NCBI GenBank assembly: GCA_026182355.1 | Contig: JAPFBL010000167.1 | Location: forward strand, 1,212,407-1,276,406 | Direction: 5' to 3' | Source of the DNA: Hermatobates lingyangjiaoensis | Taxonomy: Eukaryota > Arthropoda > Insecta > Hemiptera > Hermatobatidae | Length of the DNA: 64,000 nt | In this document: positions 34,701 through 47,600 of the stretch, piece after piece | Layout of the letters: each line of letters opens with the position of its first letter | How positions within the stretch are numbered: position 1 is the stretch's first letter | Notes under the pieces: generated by a model | Told to the model about the DNA's origin: nothing | Seen by the model: the letters and a program-made list of their open reading frames with translations, nothing else | Database searches by the model: none | Position numbers and translations under genes: made by a program

Positions 34701-37700
34701 TAAGAAGGAACTGGACCAACGTCCATGGAGACGACCTTGGTTGATCCCGTGCTATCTTAAAACTGTGAAGGATAGAGTAGAGTCCTGGCCATTTGTTTCG
34801 ATTTGCACATGTTATTGAGTGGTTCAATTAGTGAAAAAATATTTGTGTTGTTAAATAATTACATAATGATAATCATCTATTGTTGATATATTTGTATGAA
34901 TAGCAAATCAGCAACAAACAGCAGTTCAACAGCAAGCAGCTTCACACCAGCCTGTGGGAGGCGGAAGGCCGTTCAGATCAAGGCTTGGAGCGTCCTGCAA
35001 GACGGGCAGTGGGGGATTCCTGGCCTCCCTTAACCCTGCCCGCTGGGGCCGAGCCAATGAGCGCTACAAGCCTCCCTACAGGAAGGTAACATCTCCACCC
35101 CATTCAGCTCTTAGTGTATGACTTTGATTGCCCAGTAATCATGAGCGGCTGTTAACTGTTATTCAGGAAGCTAGTGGGATGTCTAAGGGAGTCAGTTCGT
35201 CCAGTTTGTGGGCAGGCAACAGAGAAAAGGTACGAGCTTGGATCAGAGAACGAGCCCAGGCGTTTGTAGCCAACTTCTCCTCTCTGGAGTCGGCTGCTAA
35301 CTCTGACCCTTCGTCTGTTCTTACGGCGCTTACTCACGCTATTACTGCACTCAACAGTGTGGTCAGTATTCCAAATCTCTTCACTCTTGGACACCTGTAC
35401 TACAATTACTTATCTAACTTCTAACATTTCTTTCATTATACAAATTGCTGTAATCAATATATTAAATTCATGTCGCAGTGCTGCTTTTTATTAAAGAACT
35501 CTATAGTAGAATAGTTAAAGAAAAATACATTAATTCCTGAACAATAGTCTGGTCAATGTTTCTCAAACTTTTTACTTCAGGGTGCACCTTGAAATAACTA
35601 AAGCTTTGGGGCACATCACTGACTTTAATATAGAAAATTTAGTCCTGAAATTTGAAAATAAGAAAGTGATAGGAAATTAAAAGAATTTTTTTTTTTAAAA
35701 AAAGGGTGAGAGAGGTTAGTAACAAATGATTTAAATCCCCAAGGACAGGAAAAGAGAAAGTATTATCCATTGTTGCTTAACGATTGAAGAAATTTACCTT
35801 CCAGTTCGAAATATCAAGTGACAGAAACTTGATTGATACTTAAAAGGCATATACTTAGAATTTCTAATATAAATGAAAATGAAGAAAATGTTTAAAATAT
35901 AAATCTCTTTTATAAGTTTAATCTTCTGTTATCTTGGGGTGCACTTGTCTAGGTCTTGAATTGTTGCTATCTCCTATTGGGGCAAAGTTCACTCCCTTTA
36001 TTTTCCGTACATAGCGAGTTGACTTAGGACGTCAACATAATTTGCAATCATTAGGCTGTACCATAATGATTGAAAGACTCTTTACTTGACGACCATTAAA
36101 TTTGCCTCTTGCTCTTCCCCGCCTTTCAATCCTACACCAGATGCTTTCACGTCACTTGTTTCAATATTAGATGGACTTTTGACGAATACCACTTATTTTG
36201 GTTGAAAGGTTTTAGTCATTTTTATGATTTCCTACTATGGTTTAGGCGTTGATTTTTATTTCACATGTTTATTGTGAAATCTTGTTATCTTTAATTGAAG
36301 AGTTGGGTTGGGAATCAAAAGGGTTTAAGTACGAAATTTTATTTTTCGAGTTGGTTGTTTCAACAGAATCTACAAAGCATCCCCAGTAACAATTAAAAAG
36401 ATTGATGACAATAACTATTGGGCATTGACGACATTGGGCATTGATGACTACTCATTTTGGCATTGTTAGGGTCTAATTAACATGCGCCTAATATCGACAA
36501 ATTGACTGATGCAGTCAATCTATCTGGATCTGTAATCTATCGATTAATAAAAATATTGTAAAATGTCTTACTTGATTTTTAGGCACCATTGATGTGACAC
36601 CTAGACGTTGGGTAGACTCTTATGTAAGTTAGACCGTTTTGAGGATGTAGGTCGTCGGTGCTTAAGACTCTTCTGCAATGCTCTCTGTTCATAAAGGCAT
36701 TATAAATTAAGTTGTCATATTAATCAAGCAATATACTTTATACAAATAAAGTACATTAGAAATAATAACTTGACCTAATAAAAATTTTAAAAAAGTAACA
36801 GTTTTTGGCTGTTCATATAACATTGTCAAATTCCTAAAAAAAATTTTTTTTAGCAATTAGACCCTTTTGATTTTGAAGTCTTCAGTTGTATTTAAATCAG
36901 TACATTTTGATTACCAAAGGCATTTTTAGTAACTAGTCCTCCACACTTTTTAGTTAATTTTACACCAATGTTGTAGTGATTTTTTTTAGAAGGTTTGCAA
37001 ACCGTTTGTTTTGCTTTAAGCTTGCTAATTTGCTGTCTTTTGCAGGATGTAGAGAAGCTAGAACCACTGGCCGATCTGTGCAGCACTGTCATGGGCTGTG
37101 ATATATCCCCGTTTGAAGTGAATCACTCGGGACTAGTAAAATCTTTACTCGATTTTCTCACCTATAAGTCTGACAAACGTGATCATCGAATTAGAAGCTT
37201 TTTACATGTTTTTACCAAATGTCCTGTAAGTATTCTACTAACGTTTGCTTGTTTTTGTATTTTTTTTTTTTCTAATAATCTACTTCTTTAGTAACAACTG
37301 TTATTTTTCTTTTCTTTTCTAGATTGATTTGAATAGTGTTAGTGATTTATCAGTAGATTCTACATGTCTTCAGGCGTTAGTGTCGAAATTAAATAGTTGC
37401 GTTTCACAATTGGAACAGTTTCCAGTCAAGGTTCATGACTTGCCGGCACCCGCTGGCAGTACAACCGCACTCAAATTCTTCAATACACACCAGCTAAAGG
37501 TAACTAGAAAATATTACTCCAAGTGTTAGGTTATACATTTCATATATATTTCTTTGTGTAAAGAAAGAATACATTTTATCAACTGAGATATTTTGGAGGA
37601 TGTCTGAAATTTAGTCTGTTAATGAGTTTTATGTGCCTTTATACTTAACTGAAAGTTAAAAAATGTGATCAAATGGCAAAACATGCATCAACCAAATTTT

Positions 37701-40700
37701 TGCGGGCATTTTTTCAAGTTAATGAAATTAAACAAGAGAAAAAACAAATCAATTGTTGCAGATACAAATCTTCAAGTTTAAGGATCTGCAAAGGAAATTT
37801 GACATAGTTCTGTAATTGTTAAATGTATTTTAAGAGATGTCAACGTTTTTTACTATTCATTAATAAAAAAATCTAATGAAATTTTTTAAGTATTAATTTT
37901 TTTATTTAACTCACAGTATAATCGTTGGGTAATGTTTTTACCGATTTACTATCGGATCTAAATGTTTTTACGACTTTGTGAAAGGCATTGCTTGCTCTCA
38001 AGAAGCCAAGGAGTAGCCACAACCATAATTGAAAGTCTAAGCAAAGAAACCAAAACCTGCTATTGAAATGACTCTATTCAAAGTGTCACCGTAATTGTTA
38101 CGTTTATTGGTTTTATTTTATTTTAGTTATGGTGGAGGGGGGGGGGTCAGGGTCAGTAAAGTTATTAGGGGGGGTGTCACGGTCAGTATAGTTATGGGGC
38201 GGGGGCTATCGAACTTTTAAGAACAAGATATTGGGGGGGGGGAGGGAGTCAGGGTCAGTAAAGTTAGAGGGGGGGGGGTGTCACGGTCAGTATATTTATG
38301 GGGCGGGGGTCAGAGTCAGTAAAGTTATGAGGGGGGGGGGCATTTTGTAAGGTATAACCTCAAAGGGATATTTCCTCAATAGAATTTGCACCACATATAG
38401 TTGATTATCGTACCCTGTCATTAACATATCATTTTACTTTACAAATCTAGAAGGATCTTACTTTAGGAATTGAAAAGGATTTGACTGTTAAGATTGTAAA
38501 CCTTGGAGTTTTTGTATCGATTTTCCAAATGTTTGTCAGTTATGAAATAAGTTGTCACATTCAAAGAAATTGGGATGTACGTATTGCTTTTTCCATTAGA
38601 TTTCATTTCAATTTAAAATAATAATAAGATTTTTATCTTCAGGTTGTTCATACATTGTCAGGATCATTCAAAATATTGATTTTTCTATGGAGCAAATACA
38701 ATATTATTTTGTTTCATTACTTCCATATAACATATGCCAGCCTGCATTTCAATGTCATGAAAATTTTTATTTACGAAAATATATTCCATTGGTGGGTTGT
38801 AAAAATCCATTAGACGTCATTTGTACAGCTTTTTAATATAGGGGTGTGGACATTTTTTTTTTATGAATTGTCTTAGAAGTTTTTCTTTTGTCATAACATA
38901 ATTTATAATTACTGTCATTTTTTAGTGTCAACTATCTCGCCACCCTGAATGTTCAAACTTAAAACAATGGAAAGGAGGAACAGTTAAAATAGATCCGTTA
39001 GCACTAGTGCAAGCGATAGAGAAGTATCTTGTGGTGAGAGGTTATGCGAAAATAAGGGACAAGCACAGCTCTCAGTCAGATGACGATAACAGTGAAGAGG
39101 ACATTGACGACACTTTGGTGAGTGCGCATTATTTATTATTATTATTTGAGGGTGACTATAGCACTGTGCTTAAAAAAAAACTATTGTACTTCCCCTCTTC
39201 TGTACTAAAGTACCCCAGCAGTTAGCTCCAACGCCTCCAAGAAGTTCAGCACTTTTGCTGGTTCCAGCGGTAAAAGTTTTTCTATGGTTTTTTGTTGAGT
39301 GCCCCGAAGCACCTACCTCTGTGCAGCAAAGTTGCCTTACAGTCACTCAGCAGGTGCAACGGTGTTTCTTCCTCTTCTTTGAAGAATCTGCACAAACCAT
39401 CATGGATAATGCCCATTCAGACTCCCTAAGTTAACTATCTAGCAATGCTAGATGGCTTCGATATGTGGATGATGTTTTGTGTTCGGCCGGACAATGAATG
39501 TGTTGTTGATTTTTTGAACATCCTTAACAAGTGCGTTCCAAGTTGAAAAGTAATAACTAGCTGCCTTTTCTAGATTTATTTTTCATCGTTATGAACACAA
39601 TCTTATATACAGTTTCTATAGAAACCCTTCTCATGTTTCTTCTTATGTTCATTTTTTCTCTTCTCATCCTTCTAATGTTAAAAAAGCGGTTCTAAAATAT
39701 GCTCTTACGAGCATTCAAATTGTGTAATGAAGAGTTCCTCAATGAAGAAATTGAACATATATATCAAATAGCTTCATCATTAAGGTATCCTAAAACACTA
39801 ATTGGTAATGTATTAGAAGAAACTAAAGAATCCTTAAAAACTGAAATTGAGAAAGAACCCTTCACGAATAGAAATCTATTGCAGTGTTCCCAACCTGTGG
39901 GTCGCGACCCCAAACGGGGTCGTGACACCAATGCCATGGGGTCGCCAATTGATTTTGACCCGAACGTGAATATTATATAAAACACGGTGAAAACAGAAGA
40001 TAGTTAAATAAATGACATTATAAAATAAAATTAAGACAATTATTTAAAATTCACACTATGAAACTAAATGTAACAGTTCATTAAGTCACTGAACATAACG
40101 TCCGAGACATGTATTGAACATGTTTCGTTTCACTTGAAAGACCTTAGTCTTCTTTCTCTTTTCTTATGTGGTTTGGACGTAAAAAAACACTACTTAAAAA
40201 ATTATGCAAAAATATACAAGCATGATCTAGTTGTGCTAGAAATATTACGCACCCTTTTGATGTCAAACAACCAATGTAGTCAATAGATCGAAAAAAATAT
40301 CTGATGAAACTGCAGACCGAAATAAATTAGATGTGGAACACGACTTGAGGTGTGCCATATCGACAACGGAGCCCAGGATAGAATTGCTAGCTAAAAAGCT
40401 ACAATACCAGCCGTCCCATTAAGGTCAGTTCATAAACATACTTTAGTAAAGTTACATAACGGTATGAAATTTGTTTGTTTGAATACTTTGAAATTGATTT
40501 GCAATTAATTAATGTTTTGTAGGAGCTTTGAGATTAATGAATAAATTCTATATTAATCATATATCTAAGGAATATACAGTTACTTCACTAATAAATTGCA
40601 ATACGAGTATATGCCAGATTCTTATAGAAAAAATAAATGTATAAAAGATATTTTAACGACTGGGGTCGCTTCCTGATTGCTTGTTCTAAAATGGGTCGCT

Positions 40701-43700
40701 ATATTTGAAAGGTTGGGAACCGCTGATCTATTGGTTATGCCCTTTAGTCAACCTCAAAAAGACATTCCAGTATTTTTGAAAAAAAATTGATATCTCAGTT
40801 GTTTTCAGTAGTGGTGGAAAATTATTAAACAGACTTGTCAATAATTGTGTGAGAAAAGAAAGGGAAGGTTGTGTTTACAGGATTCCTTGTTGAGGTTGTG
40901 ATTTTTCATATGTTGGACAAACGGGCAAAAGTTTACTTACTAGAGTGAAACAACATAAATATTCTATTAGGAGGTAAGAAGAGTCAAGTACTTTGTTTTA
41001 ACATATTAATTTAATCAATCATTCCATAAAGAAGGAAAGATTCTAAAGAATTGATATTTCTCTCGTCTGATGTTGAAGAAACTTGGTAGAAAGTGCCCTA
41101 ATTAAATATGACTTTGAAAAACTCATCATATAAGTCATATGGACTATTTAGGCTAGATGAATTTTTAATTCAAGGCATAGTTCAAGCAAATTGGACCAGT
41201 GGGTGATCTTCGATATGGTCTTTAAACATGAACTCTAACCGGATTGTAGATTCTAATCATATAGCTTACTGTTTTGTTTGATTTATTTTATGTCTCCTTG
41301 TTTTCTTGTTTTGTTTATTTATTTATTATTGTTTATTCCATTAATTATAATAAAAAAAAATTATTTTTAGGATTTATATATATATATATTCTATTAATTT
41401 TTTTTATTTATATTCTTCCTGTTGTTTAATTTTATTTTTCAAATTAAAATTGAACGTAATTAACGAAACGTAAAGCTGTTTCGTTACCTTCGTTCTGGTT
41501 AACATTTATGTTACCAGAACATTCATTTTTTTCTTAGTTCTTACTTTATTTGCTCTCTGATGACATAAAGTGTAAGGCCTTAGAGCTTTTATTTCTATTG
41601 TTTTCCTTTTTCCTTGTGATTTAAACTTTATATCTATTATAAAGTGAAAATTGACGGTCAGCACGGACAAATAGTTAAAGTTAAACTCCAGAATGAAAAT
41701 AATAACTCACGTTTGCCTTTGTTTTCGGCAGTACTTCATCTTGAGGATAATAATGGAATAAACAAGGAAACTTAGAATGGATGATTGAAGTTACCAAAGG
41801 TTTTGGGTTTTTATTTTACTGATTTATTAGTTTATTCTTTCATAATTTGAGATATCTTATCAAATTTTTGAAATTTATTGTATTTTATTTGTTTCAGGTT
41901 GGTATGGCAGTGGGGTCAACACGACATAAACTGCAGTTCTTGATCAATGACCAGGTACTGCCGTACAACATGACTGTTTACCAGGCCATCAGACAGTACT
42001 CGCCAGCGGCAGCCAATGCCAGTGACCAGTCTGAGACGGACACTGATAGTGAAATGCCTCTGGGCAGTGCCAACATCTGGGTTCAGACACATGTTGTCCA
42101 TTATAAGTCAGTTTTCTTGATCTCCTTATTCTTTTTGTAACAATTTTCAATTTTTTTTTTCATATTCCAGTAGTATGGCCCGCTCAAATTTATAGAATAA
42201 GTTAGGCACCTCGAGATGCCTTATTTTTCCTCTCGAGGTTAGGCACCTCAATAGCTTTGCCGATTAAGTGGCTTGTTTTTGCCAGAGAGATGAGTAATGT
42301 TCAAATCTCTTAACCATTGGGTGTTTTAGAATACGTTTGGTGCCTCAAAGATTCTCTGACAAAGTCTCTTGCACTTAGCTCAGAGATAAATGTTCGAATC
42401 TCTTAACCATTAGGTGTTTATTGTTATTGTTTACCATACCTAACAATACTTTGGGTGCCTCAAGGATTCTCTGACGAAGTCTCTTGCCTTTAGCACAGAG
42501 ATAAATGTTCGAATCTCTTAACCATTGGGTGTTTCTTGCTAAGTTTTAAAAACTGTTGATATTGACATACATATTAAAAAAAGCTGATGTTAGCACCCAT
42601 GACTTTTATTTCTTTGTTAGAAATATACCTTTTTTCAGAAATTACATTACATTCTTTAAAGAATGATATTTAATATTATCTTCATCATAAATTAATTGGA
42701 ATAATAAATACTCGTAATTAATAATAACCAATACTGTTAACTAAAGCTTCAAAATTGTATATTTTATGAAATAAATTATCATTCAATGAGTTCATGAAAT
42801 AACGAAAACAAAGTAAAGACCGAAAATTGTTTCTCGCGTTTAGTTATTATTTACGCAAGGCAAAAGCTGCTTGATTTCTCCTTGTGCTATCAATTCGGTT
42901 GTCCCTCACCCTGGAAACGTAAACGATGCCTTTACACTTACGATGAAAGAGTACTAGCACATGACTGCTAAGTCATTCAGATTCTCATGACTGACTTCTC
43001 AACCAAACGTATCACGTATGAAATGACGGATTTTAGTTGATCTGATCCTGCAATCTGAGTGGCTCGTAATTTTAATTTGCGCATTCTGATTGGAAGAGTT
43101 TTTCTCCATTTTTGTTTTATATATGTGTTCTTTTCTATATCACTAACCCGATGATGACTTGTGTAAAAGTCGAAAGCTTGTTCGTGCGCGTTTTAACTTT
43201 TGTAAGTACTTGTTTTTGTCACTGTAATTGTTTTATTTCCGTATTTGTTTTTAATTCATTGTAATTGTTGTTGTTTCTTATTTGTATTTAGTGTCGTATT
43301 AAAAAGTTTTGCCTTTCGTCTGGAAGTTGTGATTTTTACATCTTTTTACATCTGCTCATGCCAAATTAAGATGTTTCTTGGGCAATTAATATGGCTTTTA
43401 ACACCAGCCCACCGCAAGGTTGTTCGTAAATTGGAGCAGACCAGCTTAAAAGTCGTTAACGCAGAGGCTGCTGTGTACTTTAATGAAACATGTTTACGTG
43501 AAGATTTGCTGCCATTGTACACAAATATATATAATTAATATATATTTGTTTATTGTGGGATTTAATTCATATATATATATATATATATCTTTTCAAGTTG
43601 ACAAACTTTAAATATAAATTTGGGCAATATTAAATTAAACTTGGATCTTTTTAATTTAAGCTTGGATTATTATAAATTGCACTCCGATTATTTTAAATTA

Positions 43701-44607
43701 AACTTAGACTATTTTATATTAACCCGCAAATGTTGTATATATAGAGTTAGGAGTTTTGCACATAACTATGCTGCAATTGCTAAAAAGCTAAAGAGTTAAA
43801 ATATCAATGTAAACATTTATTGTTGTTGATTTCAATGAATTCAGTCTAATCGTTGTACTGTTTCACAGACCCGTAATAGAAAGCGAAGTGGCAAATCCTA
43901 AACAGGCTGGTACAAATTTCGCCACAGTCCCTCGGAAAGGAAAAGGCTCTAATTCTAAGGCTCCGGGTAAGAAGAAAGCAGATGAACTATGGAATGGTAT
44001 GTATTATTTAAAAGTGATCAAAATTTCATATTTTCTGAACTAACGTATTTTTGTATTATTATGACAATTTTAAAAGGTAATTGAAAACCCTTCAACTGTC
44101 TTTTTGGAAATACCTTCTTTTGGCAAATCTCGGGTGTTTGCAAATCTGCTAAAATTCCATTTGTAACGTTCTTTACGTAAAACTGACCATTTTGTTTCTC
44201 GAATATGACAGTGTTTTGTACTGGGTCCGCTTTTACAGTGGAAATATTCGTCGTCTTTTATAAAAGAAAGAATCTATTTGAATAGCTAGTTTCTCCACAG
44301 TTTTTGTTTAGAACTCCATATCCAATATTTTTCCCGTCTTCATAAGTTTGCTCGGTTCTGCTTCAGTTTGTGATCCACCATTAATTTAATTTATTTTAAG
44401 CAGAGAAGTTAAATAGGTGTCAAAAATTATATATTGTTCATTACAAAAATTATGGATAAATTTGAAAATATTATATTAATATATATATATATATATCAAT
44501 GATCAAACCACAATAAGAAATGGGAAAACAAGACTTTCAACCGTAACAAGCGGTCTTCGTCAGAGTCAAAAACCCAACTCGTTTTGTACTGGTACTCGTA
44601 CTTTGTA

Positions 44608-44652
<45 letters not shown>

Positions 44653-47600
44653 AAATAAAATATTAATTTCAATAAACTTATACTTTTTTTTTGTGATTTT
44701 GGTAACTCCAAAATTCAGATATTAAAAGTACAAGTATGCATGTCAGCTATGTGCAATCACAAGTATTTCAAAATCCATAACATATAAAATTATTTAACTT
44801 ATACATGAAATACATTTAGCATATCACCTGTTCAAGTATTCAATTTTTTTAAATCTTTCATACTATTGCCAAGATCACAATCTTTAATTAATGTACTTTT
44901 GAAAAAAAAAAACAAAAAAAATTGGGTTGAAATTACCCTAAGCTGAGCTTAGATTAACATTTTTGCTACCCTTCTACAGTTTTCTTTGTAAAAATAAAAA
45001 TTCGCAGAGTTGCATTAATATCTTGGACTCATTTTTTTAACCGTGTATGTTCGGTGAACATAATTTTAAAGCACTTATGCTTCAAATTACAGAAAGTAAG
45101 TTGTGAAGTTTCAAATTGTCATAATTTACATTTGTTTATGATGAATTACTTAGCCCACTGATGTTTGGCTTTTAGTAAACATACAGTTTAGTCCTTGTCA
45201 CTCAAATTGGAAATATTACAACATATTACATCTAATATCTTTGTAATATACATATCTTTTTTTTAAATTATAAAGTGACTTTTTTAATGTTGCGTAATCT
45301 AAAAGTACTTTATGGTGAACAATGATTTCTTTTTTTCAGAAGGAGTTGTTCCGAAAAGTGTGTGTGCCATGGACAGATACTTAGTCAACGACTTCGGTGA
45401 TAAGATATCCATATCGGATGCCTCCCTGCCCGTGCTGTGTCTTCTTAATGCACTTTATGCCATATCAACTCACTGGACTACTCTGTACCCTGCCATGCAT
45501 GGCAAACCAATTATGTCACAACAGGTACAAACCTCGAGTATTATCATAAAGTCATGGAATTTAAATAGTGCTTAATCAGCATGTTTCCATGTGGACGTAG
45601 TTTGCGTAGTTTAGATAAATATGTTTTTTTCCAACATTCACACATTTGGACTTTTCCTTGAGTACTGTCTTATGGGTAGAAAATGTAGCTACATTTGCTA
45701 TTCAGCACCCATTTTAGATATCAGCAAACTACGAGTATACTACCTAGTATGCTACGTCAAGAGCCTTAAATTTTGCTTTAATCATGTTTATTATAGTGGA
45801 GATTTTCAAAAAAAAAAGAAAAGAAAAAGCAAAAGACTTCGTAAAGGCTGAGGACTTTATGAACATAAAGTTATATAATGTTCATAATAGAGGGACAGGT
45901 TAACCCATTAAGCCGTCGGTTCCGAGCCTGTAGGATATCAGGTATTCATTAAAGATACCTACTCTAAATATACTTGAGTTAGGTAAAACTTATTTAATTA
46001 GACTCCCAGTGAAGGCTGTTCCTTAGCTAGGGTGAACTGGGGCAACTTCTCTGGGCCGCGGGACGATGGTAATGACCTCGGTCAAATGACTTGTTCACTG
46101 GTTAATCTGTCATGCCGGCGGCAGGTCAAACTACTAACAGCTGCCCCAAACGTCACTCTCGCAAATCGACATGGTTAAATGTAACCAATATATATATATA
46201 AACAGTAAACCCTCACTTTTCCCGGATAATGAGAACCGAAGACACCCGCGAAAAGCGATAATCCGTGAATAATGGACGCGCCTTTATAAAAGCCTCTAAA
46301 GCTCAAACAACGACCTTTCCAACAGAGAGAGAATCCTGACCCTACTGAATACTGTACTGTGTTATAAATAAAAATTAAAAACAAAAAGAAAAAAATAAGA
46401 AATAATTCTGAACAAAGACTAATGTGTAGTGCGTAGATTCACAAGGGCGTGGGTGGCGTGGTAAACTGGAAGAAGGGGTGATATGAATTAGCCAATCACA
46501 TCAAAGGAAACATCTTTGGTTATTTTTTTATTAATTTCAACTTCTATTTTTTGATATTTTTATTATTCTCTTTGTTACAATTGATTATGTTTTAATATTT
46601 TTAATTAATTTTTAGTCTCTATTGAATATTTTTTAATAGCTTTTATTAACCTTTAATTTAATACTATAGAATATATTTTGACCCAGCAAGTCACTAGCGA
46701 ACTAGCTAGGGATTATTATAATAATAATTTGTGGGTGGAGAGGCTGCCCCGCAGAGGTTGAGTTGCTCGGGGGAGGGGGGGGGACTGCCTTCTCCAAATG
46801 TAGAATCAATTTTCTTTGTGTGGAATCACCAAGGAGACCAATGTTCGGTCCATGTGTGTTCCCTAGTGGACTGCCACTTCAATCTAACCTAATTGAATAA
46901 ACGGTCCACACGGACTATAAAACTTTTAAATTACACAAAACACGACACAGAAAAAAGATAAAATTCGTACTTACTACATTCAATATTTTGAACTGTTGTT
47001 CGTCATCTGGAGAAGACTAGAAGAGATGATGAACAACAGTTCGAAATATTGAATTTAGTAAGTGTGCATTTTATCTTTTTTGTCTGTCGTGTTTTGTGTA
47101 ACCTAATATAATGTTATTTTACTATTAATTGGTTTGATATTACTAAAATGGGTTGCAAATAACAAATGTACTGGACAAACCTTATAATGGTACTAGATAT
47201 AATACTACTTAATAAGCTCTAAACATCAGAAAAACTATAAAACTTAATAAACTATAAAACTATTAAACTGACAGAAAACTTAATTTCCTTTGGGCATTGG
47301 AAAGATTTACTTACTGTTATTGGACGTTCTTAATAATACCAACGGATTCAAGGAGAAGGAATAAACTAATATAATATCTGAAACAGGGAAAAAATTAGAA
47401 TATAAAATTTGCTTGGTTAAGAACACCTACACCCGGATAGAAGAATTTCAAATGTAAACAAGTAGTAATTGAATGAACACTTTTTTCTCTTTAAAATATT
47501 TTTGCACAATGAAATGTTCAGAACAAACTTGGTAGAAAATGAAATTTGTAATCGATGTAGTTTTTTAAATTTTTTCTAAAGTCATTTTTTTTAAGAAATA

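Larger units (their letters stand above)
33068..34903. other. TRIP12 intron with GC-rich island and SINE
   Basis: Holds the GC-rich island (33105-33275) and a SINE (33848-34125). A longer moderately GC-rich unassigned segment (34160-34800, e.g. GCACTTCTTTACTACTCC) may be retroelement UTR. Confidence 0.55.
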
